From contig JBAYVF010000035.1 of assembly GCA_041674705.1 (NCBI GenBank), positions 1-5,455 of the forward strand: 5,455 nucleotides of DNA, in the 5' to 3' direction. The stretch comes from Aquincolibacterium sp041674705 (GTDB lineage Bacteria > Omnitrophota > Omnitrophia > Omnitrophales > Aquincolibacteriaceae). The position numbers and the translations under genes are program-made. Under the pieces are notes generated by a model, which searched no databases, was not told the DNA's origin, and saw only the letters and a list, made by a program, of their open reading frames with translations. The number at the start of each line of letters is the position of its first letter. Position 1 is the first letter of the stretch. Positions 1 to 4,652 of the stretch are shown here, in pieces.

Positions 1-540
1 ACGCCGGTTGCGGCACCGGTTCCAACGACGGCCGTCACTTCCACCCCAACCCCTGAAACTGTAAAGGATGACACTATTGTGAAGATCAAGATCGAGACCA
101 CCCTGGGAGATATTTACGCGGACTTGTATGAAGCGGAAGCGCCAAAGACGGTAGAGAATTTCGTGACGCTCGCTAAAAAAGGCTTTTATGACGGGATCAT
201 TTTTCACCGTGTTATTCCGGATTTTATGATCCAGACCGGCGATCCAACCGGGACGGGCATGGGCGGGCCGGGGTACCAGTTCAAGGATGAGTTTTCGAGC
301 AAGTTGCGTCACGACAAACCGGGCGTGCTTTCCATGGCGAATTCCGGACCGAATACCAACGGCAGTCAGTTTTTTATTACCGAAGTTGCGACCCCTTGGC
401 TCGATAACCGGCACTCGGTTTTTGGACAAGTGACCGGAGGGATGGATGTGGTGCTTGCGATCAGCAAGGCGCCGCGGGACCGTCAGGACAAGCCGGTCGA
501 AAAGATCGCGATGAACAAAGTCGTCGTCCTTTCAAAGTAA
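1..540 (+). CDS. Cyclophilin-type peptidyl-prolyl cis-trans isomerase, 5' end outside window
   Basis: This enzyme interconverts cis and trans X-Pro bonds and assists protein folding. Counting from GTG 79, the 153-residue domain is a complete short bacterial cyclophilin. It has FHRVIPDFMIQTGD at 42-55 with catalytic Arg44, GVLSMAN at 82-88, NGSQFFIT at 94-101, and Trp107 at the position of the cyclosporin-contacting Trp. The start is uncertain. GTG 79 has an AAAGGA-like ribosome site about 9-10 nt upstream. However, the same frame is open back to base 1 and reads as a Pro/Thr/Ala/Val-rich tract (TPVAAPVPTTAVTSTPTPET), the kind of linker that follows a signal peptide or lipoprotein anchor. I therefore read it as the C-terminal domain of a longer, probably exported protein, and infer an extracytoplasmic location. 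A strong terminator follows the stop. The family call is very safe; the 5' boundary is not. Confidence 0.93.
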   Translation, partial: TPVAAPVPTTAVTSTPTPETVKDDTIVKIKIETTLGDIYADLYEAEAPKTVENFVTLAKKGFYDGIIFHRVIPDFMIQTGDPTGTGMGGPGYQFKDEFSSKLRHDKPGVLSMANSGPNTNGSQFFITEVATPWLDNRHSVFGQVTGGMDVVLAISKAPRDRQDKPVEKIAMNKVVVLSK

Positions 541-545
541 TTTTC

Positions 546-587
546 AAAAGGACGGTCCCCGGGTTCGCTGGGGGCCGTCCTTTTTTT
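546..587 (+). terminator. Intrinsic terminator after the peptidyl-prolyl isomerase gene
   Basis: The left arm GGACGGTCCCC (550-560) pairs with GGGGGCCGTCC (570-580): 11 bp with one G-U pair around a 9-nt loop. A run of seven T follows (581-587), and four A (546-549) upstream can extend the stem into the T-run. It begins 6 nt after the stop at 538-540. The next gene's start is only 13 nt beyond the T-run, so this element also lies in the leader of that gene unless its promoter is internal. Confidence 0.9.
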
Positions 588-600
588 ATTGGGGATCGTC

Positions 601-1854
601 ATGGTGGAAAAACCCTGGGATGTGATTATTGTGGGGGCAGGCCCGGCCGGTCTTATGGCCGCTATTCCATGCGCCGAAGGCAAACTCCGGACCCTGGTGC
701 TTGATTCCAAAGAAACGATCGGCGCCAAACTTCTCCTCTCCGGGGGTGGCCGCTGTAATGTGACCCCTCTCAAGGTCAGTGAAAAAGATTATCAGACCGG
801 CGCATTGCGGACCGTGCGCAATATCCTCCGGGCTTTTCCCCCCGAACGAACCCTTGAATTTTTTAAAAAACTTGGCGTGGAGATGGTCCTCGAAGAAGGC
901 ACAAAATATTTTCCCAAGGAACAGTCCGCGAAAGTCGTGCTTCAAGCGTTACTGGAAGCTTCCCGCCGGGCCGGGGTCGTGATCGTGACAGGGAAAAAAG
1001 TCAAAAGGGTTTCCAAAGAACACGGAATGTTCCTTGTCTCCGGGGAAGGTTTCGCCTATTTTGCTAAAACGCTCGTCATTGCGACCGGCGGTTTATCCTA
1101 TCCCGGGACCGGGAGCGATGGTTCCGGCTATTCTCTCGCGAAGTCTTTAGAGCATTCCATCCTTCCGACCACTCCGGCGCTCACGCCTCTCATCACCGAT
1201 GATCCCGACTGGAAAAGTCTGTCGGGGATCACGCTTCCGGTCGGGCTTTCGATCCTGCTGGAGGGAAAAAAGATCGCCCAAAGCGAAGGCGCGCTTCTTT
1301 TCACGCACACCGGAATCAGCGGACCGGCGGTGCTGGATATCAGCGGGCCATGGTGCCGTTGCCGCGCGCCGCAAAAAGAGCTCAAAGTGAATTTTCTTCC
1401 CGCGCATCGCGAGGCCGATGTTGTCTCAGAATTTGCCAGGGAGATCGCGGAGCATTCGGTTCGAAGCTGGAAACGGGCGCTTGCGTCTTATTTTCCCGAA
1501 CGGCTCGTAGAAGTTCTGCTCAAAAAATGCGGGATCGATCCCAGGGCGAAGCTGGATCAAATTCCCAAAAAGGAAAGAGAGCTGTTTCTTCGTTCGCTTT
1601 TCCGGTTTCCCGTCAAAGTGACGGGTTCTTTGGGGTATGACAAAGCGGAGGTGACCGCGGGCGGAGTGGACCTCCGGGAAGTTGACGCAAAGACCCTGGA
1701 GTCGAGTGTGTGCGCCCGGCTTTTTTTTGCCGGAGAGGTCCTGGATGTGGACGGCCGCATCGGCGGGTTCAATTTTCAGTGGGCCTGGGCGAGCGGGACC
1801 GTCGTGGGGAAGGCAATCCTCCGGCAAGCCCACGGGCTCCTGGTTTCCCCATAG
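601..1854 (+). CDS. BaiN/RdsA (YhiN/HI0933) family FAD-dependent oxidoreductase
   Basis: This is a 417-residue flavoprotein of usual family length. The Rossmann FAD-binding motif VIIVGAGPAGLMAAI is at residues 8-22. The family signature SGGGRCNVT follows at 47-55. The second dinucleotide/FAD segment, with LVIATGGLSYPGTGSDGSGY, is at 158-177; THTGISGPAVLDIS is at 235-248. The C-terminal FAD signature FAGEVLDVDGRIGGFNFQWAW is at 376-396. The family is widespread and probably cytoplasmic; the named member BaiN acts in bile-acid dehydroxylation, but most members have no known substrate, so no reaction is assigned. ATG 601 is preferred because the protein then begins MVEKPWDVIIVGAG, as in the family, with GGGGA (591-595) 5 nt upstream. 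An in-frame TTG at 589 lies in the terminator tail and is less likely. No clear terminator follows. Confidence 0.95.
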   Translation: MVEKPWDVIIVGAGPAGLMAAIPCAEGKLRTLVLDSKETIGAKLLLSGGGRCNVTPLKVSEKDYQTGALRTVRNILRAFPPERTLEFFKKLGVEMVLEEGTKYFPKEQSAKVVLQALLEASRRAGVVIVTGKKVKRVSKEHGMFLVSGEGFAYFAKTLVIATGGLSYPGTGSDGSGYSLAKSLEHSILPTTPALTPLITDDPDWKSLSGITLPVGLSILLEGKKIAQSEGALLFTHTGISGPAVLDISGPWCRCRAPQKELKVNFLPAHREADVVSEFAREIAEHSVRSWKRALASYFPERLVEVLLKKCGIDPRAKLDQIPKKERELFLRSLFRFPVKVTGSLGYDKAEVTAGGVDLREVDAKTLESSVCARLFFAGEVLDVDGRIGGFNFQWAWASGTVVGKAILRQAHGLLVSP

Positions 1855-1907
1855 ATTTTAATCGAAAACCAGGGTTGCACTGATCTTCTATTGAAAAAAT
1901 CATTGAG

Positions 1908-1929
1908 GATCAGGCGATCAAGCCTGATC
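1908..1929. repeat. Small hairpin in the intergenic region, with an alternative pairing
   Basis: GATCAGGC (1908-1915) and GCCTGATC (1922-1929) form a perfect 8-bp stem with a 6-nt loop (GATCAA). No T-run follows, so this is not a standard terminator. The upstream CTGATC (1880-1885) can pair with the GATCAG of the left arm, so the two stems would be mutually exclusive in RNA, as in an attenuator-type leader. An 8-bp dyad of this spacing is expected by chance about once in a window of this size, so its function is doubtful. Confidence 0.35.
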
Positions 1930-2036
1930 GCATTCCAGCCGTTAAAGAAGAAGACAAATTTCGTGGTCAGCGCGGGCTTTTATGAGTAGATTATCCGCAA
2001 ATGGGCCGCAGCCCTCAGGGGTCGAACTCTTTAAAC

Positions 2037-2040
2037 GAGG
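2037..2040 (+). promoter_or_regulatory. Shine-Dalgarno of the NlpC/P60 gene, probably the original one
   Basis: GAGG lies 6 nt before ATG 2047, a normal spacing. In the proposed state before the repeat inserted, this site would have driven ATG-AAG-AAA-AAT, directly encoding the signal peptide. The sequence between it and the ATG is untouched by the element. Confidence 0.6.
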
Positions 2041-2046
2041 TTTTTC

Positions 2047-3531
2047 ATGAACCCCGTTAGAAACCAAAATTTTAAAATGTTTCATATCAATAAACTATCC
2101 GTGGAGGGTATCGTGACCTGGCGAAGGCGTGTGAAGTTGGGGGCCGTTTCTAACGGGGTGAAGAAAAATATTTTATTCCTGCTCGCATTCTTCTTTGCTT
2201 TTTCCACGGCCTATGCGGCGGATGAACTCCCGCCGCTTCCCAAGGGTCCGATGATCCTCACGAGCGCGACGCCTGCCATGCAATCCGCGGAATACTGGAT
2301 CAAACGCATTCCGGACGCGGAAAAACCCATCAAGACGATGGATCAGATGAAACATTTCAACGAAGAGATCAAGAACATGGTGCCCGAAAATATTGATGTG
2401 CTCAAGCTCGACAAGAGCCGTCCGGGCAAAGCGGTCATCGATCAACTCCAGCTGGAATATGACACGCTCAAGAACCGAAAACTTTTTGACGCAAAGGATA
2501 AGACGGTCCCCAAAACTTTTTTTGAGGAAGAGGTCAAGCCTATCATGCAGATCGACCAGGTGCCCGCCAGGATCAAGGTGAAGTGGGGCGTGGCGACGCG
2601 CGCCACCTCGGTGCGGGCGATTCCGACGATGGTGAAAATGATCGAGGGCAAGGGCGACGTTGAATTCGACCAGTTGCAATACACATTGATCAAGCTCTGG
2701 ACACCGGTGGCGATCTATCACACATCCAGCGACGGCAAATGGTTCTATGTCCAGGCGCCTTATGTTCGCGGGTGGGTCAAGGCCAAGGATATCGCGATCT
2801 TTGAGGGACGGGAGGAGCTGAAGACGCGTCTCAAGTCCGGGAGTTTTTTGGTGGTCACCGGAGAAAGTGTTCGCGTGTTCCGGGATGCGACTTTAAAGGA
2901 GGTGTTTCAGAGGCCGAGCATGGGGACCGTGATCCCGATGGCTTCTTCCAAATCTTCCGAGGGTTCTTATCCGGTGTGGATGCCGTACCGTAAAGAGGGC
3001 GGGGTGGTGGGGCTTACGAAATGTTACATTAGCCGGAAGAGCGATGTGACCAAGGGTTTTCCGGTGTACAGCCAGGCGAATGTGATCCGCCAGGCGTTCA
3101 AACTTCTGGGTCAACGCTATGGCTGGGGTGGGCAGTACAACGGCCGTGATTGTTCCGGATTCACGCACGACGTTTTCCTGAGTTTTGGCGTTGATCTGCC
3201 CCGCGATTCCAAGCAGCAGGCCATGGTGGGGACGCAGTTGGGATATTTTGAGCCCTTCCAGAATGATGTGGAAAAAAAAGCAGTGCTGAGGTCCGCGCGG
3301 CCCGGGATCACGCTTATGAAGATGCCGCATCACCAGATGATCTATCTCGGAACGGTGAACGATCAGTTCTATACCATCCACTCGACCTGGGCTGAACGCA
3401 CGGGGCAGGATGAATTGGCGGACGAAAAAAACAGGATCAATCAGGTGGTCGTTTCCGACCTGGAGCTGAACGGCCGGTCCTACGTCGGGTCGCTTTTTGA
3501 CCGCATCCTTTCCATCAATGAGGTCGACTAG
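2047..3531 (+). CDS. Exported NlpC/P60 cell-wall peptidase with SH3-type domains; N-terminus altered by a repeat insertion
   Basis: This is likely a murein hydrolase cutting peptide stems outside the membrane. From ATG 2047 it has 494 residues. Residues 1-37 are encoded mainly by the inserted repeat. A classic signal peptide follows (basic KKN, hydrophobic core about 41-52, cleavage near AYA|ADE at 57/58). An NlpC/P60 N-terminal stabilising-like region (about 75-170, with YWIKRIPDAEKPI) precedes SH3-like segments near 177-250 (KVKWGVATRATSVRAIPT, WFYVQAPYVRGWV) and 262-330. The NlpC/P60 domain covers about 342-460: catalytic Cys369 in GRDCSGF, His429 in HHQMIYLG and probable third residue His445 in YTIHST. 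This order matches the four-domain NlpC/P60 family known from Desulfovibrio. Start candidates are ATG 2047 (GAGG, 6-nt spacing), GTG 2113 (GGAGG) and GTG 2158. The next gene overlaps its end by 14 nt. Confidence 0.93.
   Translation: MNPVRNQNFKMFHINKLSVEGIVTWRRRVKLGAVSNGVKKNILFLLAFFFAFSTAYAADELPPLPKGPMILTSATPAMQSAEYWIKRIPDAEKPIKTMDQMKHFNEEIKNMVPENIDVLKLDKSRPGKAVIDQLQLEYDTLKNRKLFDAKDKTVPKTFFEEEVKPIMQIDQVPARIKVKWGVATRATSVRAIPTMVKMIEGKGDVEFDQLQYTLIKLWTPVAIYHTSSDGKWFYVQAPYVRGWVKAKDIAIFEGREELKTRLKSGSFLVVTGESVRVFRDATLKEVFQRPSMGTVIPMASSKSSEGSYPVWMPYRKEGGVVGLTKCYISRKSDVTKGFPVYSQANVIRQAFKLLGQRYGWGGQYNGRDCSGFTHDVFLSFGVDLPRDSKQQAMVGTQLGYFEPFQNDVEKKAVLRSARPGITLMKMPHHQMIYLGTVNDQFYTIHSTWAERTGQDELADEKNRINQVVVSDLELNGRSYVGSLFDRILSINEVD
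2051..2159. mobile_element. 109-bp inverted-repeat element (MITE- or REP-like), non-coding insertion
   Basis: Perfect 14-bp inverted repeats ACCCCGTTAGAAAC (2051-2064) and GTTTCTAACGGGGT (2146-2159) flank an 81-bp interior. The interior is AT-rich on its left side and GC-rich on its right, and encodes no transposase. Chance occurrence of a 14-bp dyad at this range is of the order of 0.002 per window. The flanks read ATGA before and GAAG after. A 2-bp repeat, GA, borders both ends and may be a target duplication, although 2 bp is weak evidence. Deleting 111 bp (element plus one GA) restores ATG-AAG-AAA-AAT at the start of the signal peptide. The arms translate in this frame as NPVRN and SNGV, and I recall similar peptide scraps in predicted proteins of uncultivated bacteria. 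It would be non-autonomous, moved by a transposase elsewhere. A paired REP-type palindrome is the main alternative. Confidence 0.7.
2103..2107 (+). promoter_or_regulatory. Strong Shine-Dalgarno inside the repeat element, ahead of in-frame GTG 2113
   Basis: GGAGG lies 5 nt before GTG 2113, which is in frame with the NlpC/P60 gene. It is the best ribosome site near this gene and lies wholly within the inserted repeat. GTG 2158, which gives the most standard signal peptide, has no good site: the nearest G-run ends about 14 nt upstream. Confidence 0.5.
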
Positions 3532-4168
3532 ATTGTCGCGCAGGACGCTGGTTCTATGGATCGTTTTGCTTCTGGTACTTCCCGTTAACTTTCTCCGCGC
3601 GGAGAAAGTGAAACCCCCGTCGAAAGGATTTTCGATCCAGCCTTCGTCGGAGTGGATCGAGCTGCCGCTCCCATTCCAGAACGTGGTGGTCTCCTACGGG
3701 AAAAAAGGGACTCTGGCGACATTCCATATCACCGAACGAAGCCTCGATGACGCTGAAACGGTCCCAATACCAATCAATCGAAGCAAAGCGGAGATTGGGG
3801 CCGTCCTGACTACCGTCGATCAAAAAAAAACTAAAGTCAGGACGGTCGAGCAATTGAAATGGGAAGATCTCTTCAGCCCCCAATTTGAATCGATCGACAT
3901 CCGGACGCAGAGCACGACGATCCTCGGTGGGGAAAAAGCAAAGTTTTGCACTTATACGCTCAAGCCGGGAGAGTTCAAGCAAGTCATGGAAGGAAAACTT
4001 CCGGCCAAATACATCAACTATGTCCTGATCCATCAAGGAAAACTTTTTTCTATCACATTCAAAGATACGGAAGACGGATTTGCTTCAACCTATCCGTCGT
4101 TTCTTGCCGCGATTCGTACGCTTCGCTTTGATGCGCCCAAGCCGATAACCCCACGGAGGCTGACATGA
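3518..4168 (+). CDS. Exported protein of unknown function, coupled to the NlpC/P60 gene
   Basis: This 216-residue protein is not recognised. ATG 3518 gives a clear signal peptide: basic start (MRSTRLSRR), hydrophobic core LVLWIVLLLVLPV at 11-23, cleavage likely after LRA at 28. There is no lipobox Cys, so the product is inferred to be soluble in the periplasm or outside. The mature part opens with GFSIQPSSEWIELP, then alternating beta-type stretches (NVVVSYG, LATFHITERS), a charged middle and KLFSITFKDTEDGFASTYPSFLAAIRTLRF near the end. That layout loosely recalls PsbP-like or DUF1795-like folds, a guess from pattern only. It overlaps the upstream gene by 14 nt and has no good ribosome site at ATG 3518; TTG 3533 with GAGG at 3520-3523 is an alternative. 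It shares ATGA with the next gene. Translational coupling suggests a role with the hydrolase. Two strong DNA dyads lie inside it. Confidence 0.85.
   Translation: MRSTRLSRRTLVLWIVLLLVLPVNFLRAEKVKPPSKGFSIQPSSEWIELPLPFQNVVVSYGKKGTLATFHITERSLDDAETVPIPINRSKAEIGAVLTTVDQKKTKVRTVEQLKWEDLFSPQFESIDIRTQSTTILGGEKAKFCTYTLKPGEFKQVMEGKLPAKYINYVLIHQGKLFSITFKDTEDGFASTYPSFLAAIRTLRFDAPKPITPRRLT
3588..3609. repeat. Perfect 22-bp palindrome at the signal-peptide junction
   Basis: ACTTTCTCCGC (3588-3598) is followed at once by its exact reverse complement GCGGAGAAAGT (3599-3609). One mismatched pair further out, two more pairs form (TT 3585-3586 with AA 3611-3612). The expected chance count of an 11-bp zero-spacer dyad is about 0.001 per window. 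It encodes the FLRAEK stretch at the predicted signal-peptidase site. In RNA it would fold as a 9-bp stem with a GCGC loop. Confidence 0.85.
3801..3845. repeat. 11-bp inverted repeat with an A9 tract in its loop
   Basis: CCGTCCTGACT (3801-3811) pairs perfectly with AGTCAGGACGG (3835-3845), leaving a 23-nt loop. A G-U and a G-C pair can extend the stem to 13 bp (from 3799 to 3847). The loop holds nine A in a row (3822-3830), encoding part of QKKT. It lies inside the unknown exported protein's gene. Confidence 0.75.
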
Positions 4169-4548
4169 CATTCCAGGAATTCCTTACGCAGATCCAAACC
4201 CTGAGGATCGAAGAATCGCGTGCCCAAACAGAGGATTATTTTGAAGCCGTGATCTCCAAGGAAGGGCTCGATCCTTTACACAAGATCCTGACCGCTTATT
4301 TTGGTCCTCCGATCAAACCCGAAGGTCATTCGCCCTCCGGAGAGGCCAACCGGCGCGCCAAGCCTTACGGGGGGATCCGCAAGGATCAGACGATGTATTT
4401 TCGCCGGAATGGGGATCAGTGCGAATGCGCGCTTCTTTGGCCTTGGGGGAGTGGTACGCGCATCACGATCAAAGTCACTCAATCCAAGAGCTCCAGCTCG
4501 AAGAGCGGGTGGAAGAGTTTTCTGGCAAGTCTTTTTGGCCGCAAATAA
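4165..4548 (+). CDS. Small cytoplasmic protein of unknown function
   Basis: This 127-residue protein is not recognised. ATG 4165 overlaps the preceding stop (ATGA) and has a strong GGAGG (4155-4159) 5 nt upstream, so the start is secure. No signal peptide or membrane segment is visible. Residues 1-45 look helical (TFQEFLTQIQTLRIEESRAQ, then FEAVISKEGLDPLHKILTAYFG). A Pro/Gly-rich middle follows (GPPIKPEGHSPSGEANRR), then KPYGGIRKDQTMYFRR and CECALLWPWGSGTRITIKVT, probably beta strands. A Ser/Lys linker (SKSSSSKSG) leads to a short amphipathic tail, WKSFLASLFGRK, which could touch a membrane or partner. It is the last gene of the NlpC/P60 unit and is closed by a terminator. As a cytoplasmic member of an otherwise exported set, it might be a regulator or accessory factor, which is speculation. 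Confidence 0.85.
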   Translation: MTFQEFLTQIQTLRIEESRAQTEDYFEAVISKEGLDPLHKILTAYFGPPIKPEGHSPSGEANRRAKPYGGIRKDQTMYFRRNGDQCECALLWPWGSGTRITIKVTQSKSSSSKSGWKSFLASLFGRK

Positions 4549-4556
4549 ATAATAGG

Positions 4557-4588
4557 GGGCAGGCTACGGGAGCCTGCCCTTTTATTTT
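4557..4588 (+). terminator. Intrinsic terminator closing the NlpC/P60 unit
   Basis: GGGCAGGCT (4557-4565) and AGCCTGCCC (4571-4579) form a perfect 9-bp stem with a 5-nt loop (ACGGG), followed by TTTTATTTT. It begins 9 nt after the stop at 4546-4548. It separates the NlpC/P60 unit from the regulator-sufB unit, whose promoter starts about 10 nt further on. Confidence 0.93.
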
Positions 4589-4593
4589 GGCTC

Positions 4594-4618
4594 GAACTGG
4601 ACAAAAACAGTCTGGTTT
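4594..4618. promoter_or_regulatory. IscR type 1-like operator overlapping the promoter
   Basis: The core GACAAAAACAGTC (4600-4612) matches 12 of 13 positions of the E. coli IscR type 1 core GACTRWWWYAGTC, as I remember that consensus. Over the full 25-bp site I count 19 matches. It is an imperfect dyad: AACTGGAC (4595-4602) against GTCTGGTT (4610-4617), 6 of 8 pairs. It covers the -35 box and most of the spacer, where bound regulator would block RNA polymerase. This suggests Fe-S-dependent autorepression by the gene product just downstream. Confidence 0.65.
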
Positions 4619-4626
4619 GTTATACT
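4598..4626 (+). promoter_or_regulatory. Sigma-70-type promoter of the Rrf2-sufB unit
   Basis: The -35 box TGGACA (4598-4603) and the -10 box TATACT (4621-4626) each differ from consensus at one position and are separated by exactly 17 nt. Transcription would start near 4633, leaving a leader of about 20 nt that holds AGAGGA (4640-4645), 7 nt before ATG 4653. A terminator lies immediately upstream, as expected for an independent unit. Confidence 0.82.
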
Positions 4627-4652
4627 CCTATTGTATTCGAGAGGATGGAGCT

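Larger units (their letters stand above)
1855..2046. other. 192-nt intergenic region with no convincing gene
   Basis: This stretch separates the flavoprotein gene from the NlpC/P60 gene. It contains a small hairpin (listed separately) and the Shine-Dalgarno of the next gene near its end. I see no T-run terminator, no convincing -35/-10 pair, and no tRNA or other RNA gene. Two short open stretches (1883-1985 and 1891-1989) lack a ribosome site and recognisable products. The downstream gene's promoter is presumably here or inside the inserted repeat, but I cannot place it. Confidence 0.6.

Noticed and set aside
589..600. TTG 589 as the flavoprotein start
   Set aside because: It lies at the end of the terminator tail without a ribosome site, while ATG 601 gives the normal family N-terminus.
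1839..1873. 8-bp inverted repeat CCTGGTTT / AAACCAGG spanning the flavoprotein stop codon
   Set aside because: The loop is 19 nt and no T-run follows. A dyad of this size is expected by chance in the window.
1883..1989. Two overlapping short open stretches in the intergenic region (one from TTG 1891, 32 codons)
   Set aside because: Neither has a ribosome site or recognisable product. One (IEKIIEDQAIKPDRIPAV...) is mildly protein-like and could be a gene remnant, but the evidence is too thin to call.
1982..2050. 22-codon reading frame overlapping ATG 2047 by ATGA
   Set aside because: It looks like a coupled leader peptide, but it has no Shine-Dalgarno, and its product (MSRLSANGPQPSG...) is unremarkable.
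2173..2721. 182-codon open frame on the minus strand
   Set aside because: It is antisense to the NlpC/P60 gene, whose domains are clear. Its His/Arg/Leu-rich product is typical of a reversed reading of a real gene.
3554..4036. 160-codon open frame on the minus strand
   Set aside because: It is antisense to the exported unknown protein. The plus-strand frame has a signal peptide and coupled overlaps on both sides; this one has no such support.
4419..4652. Upstream in-frame extension of the Rrf2 regulator
   Set aside because: The frame is open back to 4419, but this stretch overlaps the preceding gene, the terminator and the promoter. Family alignment places the start at ATG 4653.
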